19,822 bases of DNA, from contig JBBRCE010000076.1 in assembly GCA_038205115.1 (NCBI GenBank), positions 1 through 19,822 on the forward strand, written 5' to 3'. This stretch comes from JBBRCE01 sp038205115 (lineage in GTDB: Bacteria > Planctomycetota > Planctomycetia > Pirellulales > JBBRCE01). The notes under the pieces are model-generated. The model was not told the origin of the DNA. It saw nothing but the letters and a program-made list of their open reading frames with translations, and searched no databases. How positions within the stretch are numbered: the first letter of the stretch is position 1; the number at the start of each line of letters is the position of its first letter. Positions 7,492-15,668 of this stretch are shown here, piece by piece. The translations under genes and the position numbers were made by a program.

Positions 7492-8709
7492 TTACTTGGC
7501 GGTGGCTGCCTTATCCGTCTTCGGACGGCTGGCCGTCCGCGTCTCCGCCGCAGTGCTCGTTTCATTTGCGCGCTTGATGGCTGACTTCAAGTCGACCAGT
7601 GCCGGCAGTTTGCTGGGCGTGGGCGAATCGGCCTTGGGAATCGTCGTTTCTTCCGAGTTTTTCACCATCACCGATTTTGGCCGGTCATCAGCCGGAACAG
7701 CCTTGCTAACGTCAGGTCGAACAGCCGGCGTCTCAGTCACGACCGGTTTACTCGCCGGTTTGATGGCCGTCGACTTGGCCGACTTAATTTCTGGGCCGAG
7801 CAATTCTTCCGTGTAACGGGTGAGATAGTGCATGCTGCTATCCGCGCCCGAGAATGCCAAAACGCGCTCGTCGAGATCCAATTGCTGGCCAATCAAACGT
7901 CCGGCGTCGATATCGAATTTGATCTTGCCGCGCGAGGTTTTTTGAATGAGTTGGACTTTAACTTTTGGATCGTCGATGGGCGTAAGGATTTGCGTTTCGA
8001 CATCAATGGTCGCTACGCCGTGTTTGACGCTTTCCAGTTCGTAGCGTTCGCGGATTTTGATCTTCTTGCTAATATTTTTGTCGATCTGCAAATCCAGATC
8101 GTGCGGCACATTCCAGACGTACCCGATGGCGACCAGCGTTTCCGGGAGCGGCACGACAATTTGCGTGGTCGCGCCTGCCGCGGCCAAGGCGGCCGGCGGA
8201 TCGGTCCGCTTGATCACGTTGCCGTGCGGGCCAATGGTGATGGTGGCGAGAATTTTGCCGACGCTCTTGGCCGCGTCTTCGTACCCTGTGGGCGGCTTGG
8301 CGTCGGTTTGGCTGTTGTAGCGAACTTCCGAACGGCCCGACATGGAGGTTCGCATTTCGATGTTTTCCACTTTGTGCTCGAAGGTCATCGAGCCATCGTT
8401 GCCCACGCCGTTCACTTTCCAGGCTTTGACGGACTTGCTCATCGTCTCGGTATGCTGCGTGGTGCCGGAGATGGTCGTCTCGACGGTTGCCTGGTGGATG
8501 ACTTGGCTGCGAATGGTTTCGCCCACGTGGAATTTGTACTTGAGATCGTATTTAGGAGCATCGGATTTGTCAGTTTCCGAAGTGCTAGGTTCACTTTTTA
8601 CAGGCGGAGTCGCGCCCGCGACACGCGGCGCTCCGGCAAATGACGTGTTCGGCGAACAGCAAAACCAGGCGGCCATCCAGGCCAAACTGAACGCAATGCG
8701 GGCGGTCAT
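7492..8709 (-). CDS. Secreted protein of unknown function, planctomycete type
   Basis: The 405-residue product has a signal peptide (MTARIAFSLAWMAAWFCCSP, probably cleaved near the Ala-Gly pair in TSFAGAP), so it acts outside the cytoplasm. The mature part starts with a short Ser/Thr/Pro/Asp-rich linker, then a beta-rich domain from YDLKYKFHVGETIRSQVIHQ through MSKSVKAWKVNGVGNDGSMT, EVRYNSQTD and RGKIKFDIDAGRLIGQQLDL to MHYLTRYTEELL. This order (resistance of the bound state to a threaded KFKxGE-like start, a time- or modulation-like MTFEH segment, and FDxxxGRL) resembles the DUF6263-type proteins of planctomycetes; that link is tentative. About the last 110 residues are Lys/Ser/Thr/Pro-rich and probably disordered. 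The ATG at 8709 has AAAGGA upstream and opens onto the signal peptide; the open frame up to 8976 is an artefact overlapping nadK. It is 55 bp downstream of nadK. Function unknown. Confidence 0.82.
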   Translation of the reverse strand: MTARIAFSLAWMAAWFCCSPNTSFAGAPRVAGATPPVKSEPSTSETDKSDAPKYDLKYKFHVGETIRSQVIHQATVETTISGTTQHTETMSKSVKAWKVNGVGNDGSMTFEHKVENIEMRTSMSGRSEVRYNSQTDAKPPTGYEDAAKSVGKILATITIGPHGNVIKRTDPPAALAAAGATTQIVVPLPETLVAIGYVWNVPHDLDLQIDKNISKKIKIRERYELESVKHGVATIDVETQILTPIDDPKVKVQLIQKTSRGKIKFDIDAGRLIGQQLDLDERVLAFSGADSSMHYLTRYTEELLGPEIKSAKSTAIKPASKPVVTETPAVRPDVSKAVPADDRPKSVMVKNSEETTIPKADSPTPSKLPALVDLKSAIKRANETSTAAETRTASRPKTDKAATAK

Positions 8710-8764
8710 GCTCGAGTCCTTTCGAGATGAAGGAAATGATTCAACAGTTTGATCGAATGTGCGT

Positions 8765-9664
8765 TTACGGGTTGCGGCCAGCACGGGCGTCGCCCGAGTG
8801 CAACTCACCGCGGAAGCTGCCGCCCCAGCCGAGTTTCTCGCGTAAGGTGCGATAATAACTATGTCCGGCGATTTCGACCAGCTTGAAATGCGCCGGCGCT
8901 TGCCGAACTTGAATCCGATCGCCCGGCAGCACGTTGCACAACACCTGGCCATCGACGACCACCGCCGTGCCAGCATTCGGATGGCTAATCACCAATTCAT
9001 ATTCGCGCTCGGCCAAATCGACCACCGGCCGATTGGTCAACGTATGCGGATTGATGGGCGAAATCACAAATGCTTGCAAATCTTTGCGCAAAATCGGACC
9101 GCCCGCCGAGAGATTCAACGCCGTGCTGCCGACCGGCGTGCTGATGATCAGGCCGTCGCCGCTGTAGGTTGTGACCAACTCTCCATTGATCAGTAGTTGA
9201 ACGTCTAAAATAGAAAATGGCGGCCCCGCTAGCACCGAAGTTTCGTTCAAACCCAACTGCGAATGAATTTGTTGCCCATCGCGAATCACGCGGGTTTCGA
9301 ACATCAAGTGATCGATCGTTTTAAAACGCCCGGCACACAGATCCGGCAGCGCCGCGAGCAGTTCGTCGGGCAAGATCGCCGCCAGAAACCCTAGCTTGCC
9401 GAGATTCACGCCCAACGCCGGCTTTTGCTGATAGCCCATCAGTTTCGCGGCGTGCAAGATCGAACCATCGCCACCGAACACCAGCAATAAGTCCACGTTC
9501 ACATCGCACAAACTCTGCGTCAGCGTCAGATCGCAATGCACCACGTCGGCCAAAGCTTCGATCATCGGCCGCACGCGGGCAATCTCGGCCGCCACGCCGG
9601 CATGCGAGCCGTAACCAACCAGCGCAATACGAAACCGATTGTTGGATTGTGCCGAACTGGTCAT
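8765..9664 (-). CDS. nadK: NAD kinase
   Basis: The 299-residue product phosphorylates NAD to NADP in the cytoplasm. The diagnostic motifs are present: GGDGS (64-68), which binds the phosphate donor and carries the catalytic Asp, VNLGKLGFLA (86-95), LNE (139-141), and the glycine-rich block GDGLIISTPVGSTALNLSAG (169-188) that forms the nucleotide pocket. A C-terminal DGQ segment (VVVDGQVLC) is also typical. Its length matches the family. The ATG at 9662-9664 overlaps the stop codon of the upstream membrane-anchored protein gene by four bases (ATGA), which indicates translational coupling in one operon. A secreted protein gene follows after 55 bp. The Ala-Leu-Asn in STALNLSAGG replaces the more usual Ala-Tyr-Ser, which does not look inactivating. 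Confidence 0.96.
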   Translation of the reverse strand: MTSSAQSNNRFRIALVGYGSHAGVAAEIARVRPMIEALADVVHCDLTLTQSLCDVNVDLLLVFGGDGSILHAAKLMGYQQKPALGVNLGKLGFLAAILPDELLAALPDLCAGRFKTIDHLMFETRVIRDGQQIHSQLGLNETSVLAGPPFSILDVQLLINGELVTTYSGDGLIISTPVGSTALNLSAGGPILRKDLQAFVISPINPHTLTNRPVVDLAEREYELVISHPNAGTAVVVDGQVLCNVLPGDRIQVRQAPAHFKLVEIAGHSYYRTLREKLGWGGSFRGELHSGDARAGRNP

Positions 9665-11256
9665 GGCGTTTTTTCAGTTGGTGCGGTATCAGGAATATTC
9701 GCCGGCGCGTCGCTCGCCATTTTGACGGGCGGGATCGGAAACTCGTAAACAATGTCGTCGCAATCCGTCAGCAAGCCGCCATCGTCAATTTCATTTTTGC
9801 CGTTGCTGTAGAGCCGATAGCCGCCGGATGTGCGCTGGTAGTGGAAATCGCCACCGCCAAACAAATCCTTGGGGATTGTTTTCAAATACTTGGGCGCGAG
9901 TTCATCGAGGTTTGCGGGAAAGTTGCCATGATCGGCGCGATGCCAGGCGAGCGCAATCGATATTTCCGTCAAGTCGATCCGAACGATTGACATTGATCGG
10001 CAGTTTTCCAAAGCGCTCATCGCGGTGCGGAATGTCGCGCTGATCAGTAAGCCAATACGTCGCCCGCGTCCTGCACGGCCGATGACCAGGCAGTGCAGCG
10101 GATCACGCGATGCTTCGACTTTGAATGCCTCTTGCAGCTCGTCGTCGAATTGGCAAACTGCCAATCGACGTTGCTCGCGATTCGGGATTTGCAGCGAGTC
10201 GACTAGGCGATCTTGCCAACGATTGATTTCGATCAGGCCGGCGTTCCAATCCACGTTTTCTGTGTGTAACGGGACTTGATTCAGCCAATTTTGGTTCGCT
10301 TTGGAATCCGGCGAACGTGCGATCGATTGGAGCTGGTCCAATTGCGACCAGCGATCGTCGGTATCGAACCGTTCCGTGAACGTTGGCGTTGGAGATACTT
10401 CGGCCAACTGCACAATCAGCAATTGGCAATCCTCGGCCGAAAGTGGAGCATAAAACGACAATTTTGCCAGATGGTCGAGCGCATTCGCGTGAATTCCAAA
10501 TCCGACCAAATGGCTGATGATGCTCACGCCCGACAACCGAAATCGTTGTCCCAACCTTGCAGTAGCTAATATGTCCGCGCTGGCTGCGGGGATATCGCGC
10601 TGACTTATCCTCAACATGGCCCGTGCCGAAAGCGCACTGCTGATCGCCCGAGTCTTACTCAACCAATACAGGGAGATTTCAGAAGCGGTAGCGCCGATTG
10701 CCGGTTCATAGAAACGCGGCCTTTTCGACGCGGCCACTGCCAAATCGAGCGGAATCTTGTTCGAGTCTAACCAGGCGGCAACTCGCGGAAATTCCTGTTC
10801 GCTCCACGGTCGCGATTCCGACTGTTCGAACATTTTCCAGGCTTCGTCCAGTTTTTCTTCCGGAATTTCGCCAGCACGATGCAGTTGATCAATGAGTGTG
10901 TCGGAGGCATAGAAATAGTTGCCCTGTTCCGGCAACGGCGCGATGCCGAGCATGGCATAATACGGCGCGCGATCCTGCGGAATGATGTCGCTGGGGCCGA
11001 ATGCTTGCGCCAGTAAGACCATCGCATTATTTTCCGGGGTGACGCCGGCACTGTATTTGGCGTTCAGCGCGGCAACGTAATCCACGTGGCCGTCCGTGGT
11101 CAGCGGCTCGACGATTCGCGTGGTTTCACAATCGATGCGGATCGCGGGCTGGCCAAACATCCACGCCCAAGGTTCTAAAAACACAAAACCTGACAGCAGC
11201 GATAAGGCGACGCTGACTATGACGATCAAAACATTTTTCTGCTTGATGAGTTGCAT
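9661..11256 (-). CDS. Membrane-anchored protein of unknown function with pseudopilin-like C-terminal motif
   Basis: The 531-residue product has an N-terminal membrane segment (NVLIVIVSVALSLLSGFVFL, about residues 8-27) and a long extracytoplasmic region that is largely helical, with no recognised enzyme motif. A segment from about residue 439, HRADHGNFPANLDELAPKYL followed by DLFGGGDFHYQR and GYRLYSNGKNEIDDGG, resembles the C-terminal part of type II secretion pseudopilins (GspG), a motif seen in many planctomycete proteins. The frame is open to a GTG at 11367. I prefer the ATG at 11256 because it places the membrane segment at the N-terminus, although no clear Shine-Dalgarno site precedes it. 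Its stop overlaps the nadK start by four bases. It is divergent from the acyltransferase gene. Function unknown. Confidence 0.8.
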   Translation of the reverse strand: MQLIKQKNVLIVIVSVALSLLSGFVFLEPWAWMFGQPAIRIDCETTRIVEPLTTDGHVDYVAALNAKYSAGVTPENNAMVLLAQAFGPSDIIPQDRAPYYAMLGIAPLPEQGNYFYASDTLIDQLHRAGEIPEEKLDEAWKMFEQSESRPWSEQEFPRVAAWLDSNKIPLDLAVAASKRPRFYEPAIGATASEISLYWLSKTRAISSALSARAMLRISQRDIPAASADILATARLGQRFRLSGVSIISHLVGFGIHANALDHLAKLSFYAPLSAEDCQLLIVQLAEVSPTPTFTERFDTDDRWSQLDQLQSIARSPDSKANQNWLNQVPLHTENVDWNAGLIEINRWQDRLVDSLQIPNREQRRLAVCQFDDELQEAFKVEASRDPLHCLVIGRAGRGRRIGLLISATFRTAMSALENCRSMSIVRIDLTEISIALAWHRADHGNFPANLDELAPKYLKTIPKDLFGGGDFHYQRTSGGYRLYSNGKNEIDDGGLLTDCDDIVYEFPIPPVKMASDAPANIPDTAPTEKTP

Positions 11257-11393
11257 GCAAGACTGTTTGATTTCTGCTGCGAAAACCGCAGTGAGTAATG
11301 AGCATCGCAAACTGATCTTTGCCCAATTCGCCAGAAACGCCAAAATGGTTGAGGCTCGTTGTGGCACTGTAATCTAATCGGAAACGCGCACGG

Positions 11394-12305
11394 ATGCGAA
11401 TTCAATTGTTGTTGGACTACGGCGTCTATCTGCTGGTGCGGACGCTGCTGTGCGTGATTCAGGCGCTGCCAATGAGCGCTTGCCGCACGTTCTGCCGCGG
11501 GCTGGCCACGTTGTGCTGCAACGTTTTAAAACTGCGGCGGCGGATCGTCAAAGAGAATCTGCGAAGCGCGTTTCCGGACTTGCCGGATGCTCAGCGGCTG
11601 CAACTCGCTTGGCGGATGTGGGAGCATCTGTTTCTGATGCTGATCGAAATGGCCCACGCGCCGCGAAAAATCCACGACAGCAATTGGCGTGACTACATCC
11701 ACTTTGCCAACGACGCCGAGATGATCGCCCGACTGTGGTCTGGCAAACCGAACGTTTTTCTATCTGCCCATCATGGCAACTTCGAACTCGCGGGCTACGT
11801 AATCGGGCTATTCGGTTTTGCCACGTTCACGGTGGCGAGGCCGCTGGACAATCGATTTCTCGACCGCTACATCAATGCCTTTCGTAGTTCTCAAGGGCAG
11901 TTCATCTTGCCGAAGAATGGCAGCGCAGCCGAAGTCGATCGAATGTTGGCCTCGGGCGCTTCGCTGTCAGTGCTGGGCGATCAACATGCCGGGCCGAAGG
12001 GCTGCTTTGTCGACTTCTTTGGCCGACCGGCCTCGACGCACAAATCGATTGCGCTGTTTTCCATTGCCAACGGTGCGCCGCTGCTGGTCGGTTTTGCCGA
12101 GCGGCAGGCTGAGCCCTTGCACTACTTCATCGGCACGGAAGAAACGATTGTGCCCGAGGCCTTCGCCGGCGTGCGCGAGATGACGCAGTACTACAGCCGC
12201 GTACTGGAGAAAGTGATTCGTCGCGCGCCCGAGCAATATTGGTGGCTGCACCGTCGCTGGCGCGACGAGCGCCCCGCGCGCCGGCAAGAGAAGCTGGCCG
12301 CCTAA
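11394..12305 (+). CDS. LpxL/HtrB-type lysophospholipid acyltransferase
   Basis: The 303-residue product belongs to the lipid A biosynthesis acyltransferase family (PF03279 type), inner-membrane enzymes that transfer an acyl chain from acyl-ACP to a lipid A precursor. An N-terminal hydrophobic segment (VYLLVRTLLCVIQAL, 11-25) anchors it. The catalytic H-x4-E motif is SAHHGNFELAG, with His126 and Glu131. Further family blocks are SVLGDQHAGPKGCFVDFFGR (192-211) with PAST following, ANGAPLLVGF, and EQYWWLHRRWRDERP at the C-terminus. The ATG at 11394 has a GGAAA about ten bases upstream. The gene is monocistronic, divergent from the membrane-anchored protein gene and convergent with the HIT gene, whose stop is 12 bp away. 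It supports a Gram-negative envelope with acylated lipid A-like molecules; which acyl position it serves cannot be told. Confidence 0.92.
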   Translation: MRIQLLLDYGVYLLVRTLLCVIQALPMSACRTFCRGLATLCCNVLKLRRRIVKENLRSAFPDLPDAQRLQLAWRMWEHLFLMLIEMAHAPRKIHDSNWRDYIHFANDAEMIARLWSGKPNVFLSAHHGNFELAGYVIGLFGFATFTVARPLDNRFLDRYINAFRSSQGQFILPKNGSAAEVDRMLASGASLSVLGDQHAGPKGCFVDFFGRPASTHKSIALFSIANGAPLLVGFAERQAEPLHYFIGTEETIVPEAFAGVREMTQYYSRVLEKVIRRAPEQYWWLHRRWRDERPARRQEKLAA

Positions 12306-12317
12306 GGGCGGGCTCGC

Positions 12318-12881
12318 TCATTCCGCGCTGTCGGCCAATTCTTCGATCAAAATTTCCCACAGCGACGCCAGCGACTGCGGTAGCACGCTGACTCCGGCCG
12401 TGACCGGCATGAAGTTGGTATCGCCGGACCAGCGCGGGACGATGTGCCAGTGCAGATGCCCCGGCACGCCGGCACCGGCCACGCGGCCCAAATTCAGGCC
12501 GACGTTGAAGCCTTGCGCGGCGATTCGTTTCTCAAGAATGCCGACGAAACGGCCAATGGTTTGCAACAGTTCCAACTGCGTGGTTTCTGGCAATTCGACA
12601 AGAGTGGCCAAGTGCCGTGCCGGCGAAACCAGCAAATGTCCGTTGTTGTAGGGATAGCGATTGAGCATCACAATCACCTCGCGGCCGCGATAAGCGAAGT
12701 AATTATCGCGATTGGCGGCAACCGCGTCGCGACCGTCGTTTTCGGCCACGGCCCTGCATAAGAAGCAGGTCGGGTCGGCGGCCGGCAACCAGCGTTTTTC
12801 TCGCTCGGGCGGGGGCGGCAATTTCTCCGCACCGCTGATGTAGCCCAGACGCCACGGCGCCCACAGTTGTTCTTGCGACAC
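12318..12881 (-). CDS. HIT-family protein (histidine triad nucleotide hydrolase/phosphorylase)
   Basis: The 187-residue product has the histidine triad GHLHWHIVPRW, with His142, His144 and His146; the middle-to-last His region forms the nucleotidyl intermediate in this superfamily. A Cys39-x2-Cys42 pair (PTCFLC) probably binds zinc, and the N-terminus QLWAPWRLGYI and the NRYPYNNGHLLV block match the Ap4A-phosphorylase-like branch of HIT proteins, which cleave dinucleoside polyphosphates or nucleoside phosphoramidates. The frame is open to 13091, but the GTG at 12881 has GGAG seven bases upstream and gives the usual family N-terminus, so it was chosen. The gene is convergent with the acyltransferase and divergent from the small secreted protein. 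The exact substrate is not determined. Confidence 0.92.
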   Translation of the reverse strand: MSQEQLWAPWRLGYISGAEKLPPPPEREKRWLPAADPTCFLCRAVAENDGRDAVAANRDNYFAYRGREVIVMLNRYPYNNGHLLVSPARHLATLVELPETTQLELLQTIGRFVGILEKRIAAQGFNVGLNLGRVAGAGVPGHLHWHIVPRWSGDTNFMPVTAGVSVLPQSLASLWEILIEELADSAE

Positions 12882-13145
12882 GCGAAAACTCCGTTGGTTA
12901 GCGTTGGGCGAAAGTCGAGGCGACGAGGTTGACAGCCTTTTCAGCCCAGGACCGCAGTTTAGCAAACCGGCCGAAATTTCGGCGCGTGTGATCGCGCATT
13001 CGTGGCTGTCGCGGGGCGATTTCGCTCCGCCAAGGCAAGAAAAACCGCCTGAAAATGCCGCAAAAGGCGATTGCGTCGGCCTGCGGTCCAATTAGGCTGG
13101 AATTGGAAGCGGATTTTTTGTTATCGCCACGGGGAGCTTCGTCTG

Positions 13146-13790
13146 ATGAACCAGTTTCGTATTGCTACCGCCGCACTGTTGCTTTTGGCCTGTCTGAACG
13201 TGCCTTCAACCGCGGCCGCGGCGCCGCCGGCGCGCGGCGTCCGAGTTGGCGGCCGTGGCGTGAATGTGGGAGCGAATGTTGGCGGCAACCACGGCGCTCA
13301 TGGCGAGTTCAACCGTGGCTTGCGATTGAACACCGGAATTTACGGCGCTGCCAATTGGGGCGGACTGGGTTTTGGTTTGGGCGGCGACTTTGATGGTTCC
13401 AATTGGGAAAATCGGCTGCCATATTACGCGCTCTACCCGCCCGTGTATTACAGCGGCATTGTTCCTCGCACCTACGGTTACAGTCCGTTTGCTTATCCGG
13501 GCTACGTGCCGACTCCCGACCTGGCCAGCGAGGTTGGACCGTTGGAAATCGTCAATCCGTATGTGACGCCGAGCAACAAGCTCGAAAGCGTCATGCCGCT
13601 GGATAAGCGTCCCGGCGGCGAAATTCCGGCGCCAGCGGAAAAGATCAAAACACGCATCAAGGCCGGCACCATCGGCAACACGACCGCCGCCGCTGATTCC
13701 GCCAGCGACAGCAAAGTGCTGGTGATCATCAATCCGTACGTCAAGCAGCCCTCGGTCGATGGAATCACTGCGAGCGAGACCGAGCGATAA
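13146..13790 (+). CDS. Small secreted Gly/Asn-rich protein of unknown function
   Basis: The 214-residue product has a clear signal peptide (MNQFRIATAALLLLACLNVP, with cleavage likely after the Ala-rich STAAAA). The first part of the mature protein is rich in Gly, Asn and Val (GGRGVNVGANVGGNHGAHGE), the middle is Tyr/Pro-rich (LPYYALYPPVYYSGIVPRTY), and the rest is hydrophilic. A short motif occurs twice, EIVNPYVTPSN near residue 138 and VIINPYVKQPS near residue 196. The ATG at 13146 has GGGGAG nine bases upstream, a strong site. There are no enzyme motifs, and the composition suggests a structural or envelope role, but this is inference. It is transcribed alone, divergent from the HIT gene across 264 bp. 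Confidence 0.82.
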   Translation: MNQFRIATAALLLLACLNVPSTAAAAPPARGVRVGGRGVNVGANVGGNHGAHGEFNRGLRLNTGIYGAANWGGLGFGLGGDFDGSNWENRLPYYALYPPVYYSGIVPRTYGYSPFAYPGYVPTPDLASEVGPLEIVNPYVTPSNKLESVMPLDKRPGGEIPAPAEKIKTRIKAGTIGNTTAAADSASDSKVLVIINPYVKQPSVDGITASETER

Positions 13791-13853
13791 ACGGAGAGTT
13801 CGTCGCCGGTCGTTACGAATCGCACTGCGTTGTAGGCGGCGCAAGGCAGCGAC

Positions 13854-14513
13854 TTAGCCGAGCAGTTCGGTGATGAGTTCGCGTACGCCAGCGCCGCGCG
13901 GTTGCGTGGTCACGTGTTTGACTTGCCGTTTGACTTCCGGCAGCGCGTTATCCACTGCCACCGGGTAGCCGCACATTTGCAGCATCGCCAAATCGTTTTC
14001 GGCATCGCCGACCGCCACGATGGTGGACGCAGAAATGCCAATTTCTGCCAGCACATTTTTCAGGCCGGCCGCTTTATCGATGCCGCAGGGCAAGATCATC
14101 ACCGCGTCTTTATTCAGAATCACCTGCAGATCAAGCCGCTGCTCGGCGATCACGCGCTCAACCACGGTTTGATGTGGCTGCCAGGTAGCCACAATCACCT
14201 GCCCCACTGAAATCGGCTTGACCTCATTACGCAGCAGTTCGGCGACGAAACGTTCCGGCGGCTTAGGGCCGAGCAACTGAATTTGCTGATCGGACGATCG
14301 GTAGACCAGCGCGCCATTTTCGGCCACCACATAGTCGAACAGGTCCAGGCTCGCGCACACGTGCTGCAAGTCGTCCAGTTCGCGTCCGGTGACCATGATT
14401 AAATAATAGCCAGCGGCCCGCAAACGCCGCAGGGCGTCGAGCGTGTCGGCATCGACGTGGCCATGTTCGGCGATCGTGCCGTCATAATCCGTGGCCAGAG
14501 CTTGGTATTTCAT
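13854..14513 (-). CDS. HAD-superfamily phosphatase (Cof/SPP type)
   Basis: The 219-residue product shows all four HAD motifs: motif I DYDGT (Asp9 nucleophile, Asp11), motif II VTGR (41-44), the motif III Lys147 in GIDKAAGL and motif IV GDAENDL (169-175). The cap insert between motifs II and III is of the type II class, as in Cof-like, sucrose-phosphate and phosphoglycolate phosphatases of the archaeal type. It is a cytoplasmic magnesium-dependent phosphatase of a small phosphorylated metabolite; substrate unknown. It begins MKYQALATDYDG, as usual for the family. The gene follows the nucleoside hydrolase gene on the same strand by 79 bp, so the two may share a transcript and a link to ribose or nucleotide salvage is possible. 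Confidence 0.93.
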   Translation of the reverse strand: MKYQALATDYDGTIAEHGHVDADTLDALRRLRAAGYYLIMVTGRELDDLQHVCASLDLFDYVVAENGALVYRSSDQQIQLLGPKPPERFVAELLRNEVKPISVGQVIVATWQPHQTVVERVIAEQRLDLQVILNKDAVMILPCGIDKAAGLKNVLAEIGISASTIVAVGDAENDLAMLQMCGYPVAVDNALPEVKRQVKHVTTQPRGAGVRELITELLG

Positions 14514-14592
14514 GACTTGGCAATGGCCATCGGCCCGGGAATATCAAAACGCCCTGCAATGTCAGCAAATTGCAAGAGTCGGTTCCGACAAC

Positions 14593-15531
14593 TTAAGTCA
14601 GTTCGCCGGCACGGATCAGGCCGCCGATGATTTTGTCGCGGACGTCCGTCTTTTGCATGGTCATGGCCACGTCCATGTTATTGCGCCATTCGCGTTCTTG
14701 CCGGCGATCGAAGACCGTCGCCCCGGTGGTAATTTCGCCATCGATTTCCACGTCGCCAGCCATGCCTTCCAATTCGAACAATTCCGGATCGGTGGCGGCA
14801 ACCAACGTCACCACATCGCTGAGGTAAATCGATTCCATGCCACGATTTTGTCGATATGATCGGAACGAACACGGCAGAATCTGACGCAGAAACTTGCCTG
14901 CCCTGGTGGTCTCGGGCGGCAATTGATCGAACTGATCAAGTGTCATCGAATATTGCCGGCTGCAATCCAGGGGCACCAGCGTTTTGGTCAATGGTGCGCG
15001 GAACAACCACCGCGCGGCCAGCGGATCACAAAACACGTTGAACTCGGCTGCGGCTGTCACGTTGCCGGAAACTCCTACGGCGCCACCGCAAATAATTAGT
15101 CCACCTAACAGGCTGAGCAAGTCAGGGTCGCGATGCATGGCGCGCGAGATGTTAGTTAACGGTCCCAAGCAGATGATGGTGACCTCGTTGGGCGCTGCGC
15201 GAACCTCGTCGCAAATCACCTTTTCAGCAGGATGCATGTTGTGCAGCGAAGCGACTGGAAAATTGGCGTTGCCCAGTCCGTCGCTGCCGTGCATTTGACG
15301 GTTGTCGGCTGGCAGCGGATTATCGAGCGGCGCGGCGCCTAAACGCGGCCAGCGCGGCGGATCCAATTGCTCGACAATCGTCTGCACATTCACCGTGGCC
15401 TGTTGCGGCGAAACATTACCGCCGGTGGCCGTTATGGCCACCACTTCCAATCGCGGATCGAACAACGCCAAGCAGATTGCCACGGCGTCGTCAATTCCGG
15501 GGTCCACATCCAAGATAACTTTACGGGTCAT
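14593..15531 (-). CDS. Nucleoside hydrolase (inosine-uridine preferring type)
   Basis: The 312-residue product belongs to the nucleoside hydrolase family, which cleaves the N-glycosidic bond of ribonucleosides to give ribose and base. The calcium-binding signature DVDPGIDDAVA has Asp8, Asp10, Asp14 and Asp15. Asn39 (TGGN), HGSDGLG (81-87), LGPLTN (122-127), AAEFNVFCDP (161-170, with Glu163 and Asn165) and Asp239 complete the site. The residue before Asp239 is Ser rather than the His acid of the classic purine/pyrimidine enzyme, which may shift specificity. The ATG at 15531 has GAGG eight bases upstream; the further open frame begins with TTG and is less likely. It lies between the S1 protein gene and the HAD phosphatase gene, all on the same strand. 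Confidence 0.94.
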   Translation of the reverse strand: MTRKVILDVDPGIDDAVAICLALFDPRLEVVAITATGGNVSPQQATVNVQTIVEQLDPPRWPRLGAAPLDNPLPADNRQMHGSDGLGNANFPVASLHNMHPAEKVICDEVRAAPNEVTIICLGPLTNISRAMHRDPDLLSLLGGLIICGGAVGVSGNVTAAAEFNVFCDPLAARWLFRAPLTKTLVPLDCSRQYSMTLDQFDQLPPETTRAGKFLRQILPCSFRSYRQNRGMESIYLSDVVTLVAATDPELFELEGMAGDVEIDGEITTGATVFDRRQEREWRNNMDVAMTMQKTDVRDKIIGGLIRAGELT

Positions 15532-15668
15532 GGTGCGATCCTCGCGATGAACCAAACGATCTGCCTGATGTCGGGTCAGTAAAGACCGCGGCTAGCAGAG
15601 ATAATTCAATATCCGTTTTACTTGCTCGTTGGCCCTTGGCTCGCCGGGCCGGTTCGATGCCCGCCGGG

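Noticed and set aside
6927..7565. Minus-strand open frame spanning the gap before the DUF3500 gene
   Set aside because: It overlaps the DUF3500 gene in another frame, is Arg-rich and has no motif; it runs through the inverted repeat.
7828..8643. Plus-strand open frame antisense to the secreted protein gene
   Set aside because: Its composition is that of a complementary-strand shadow (repeated Phe/Asp/Val runs), and the minus-strand gene has a signal peptide and a Shine-Dalgarno site.
8710..8976. N-terminal extension of the secreted protein gene into nadK
   Set aside because: The extension is not protein-like, overlaps nadK out of frame, and the internal ATG at 8709 has a good ribosome-binding site and starts the signal peptide.
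15601..15668. GC-rich palindromes after the S1 stop codon as an intrinsic terminator
   Set aside because: Stems of only 4-5 bp are visible and no T-run follows, so the call is not supported.
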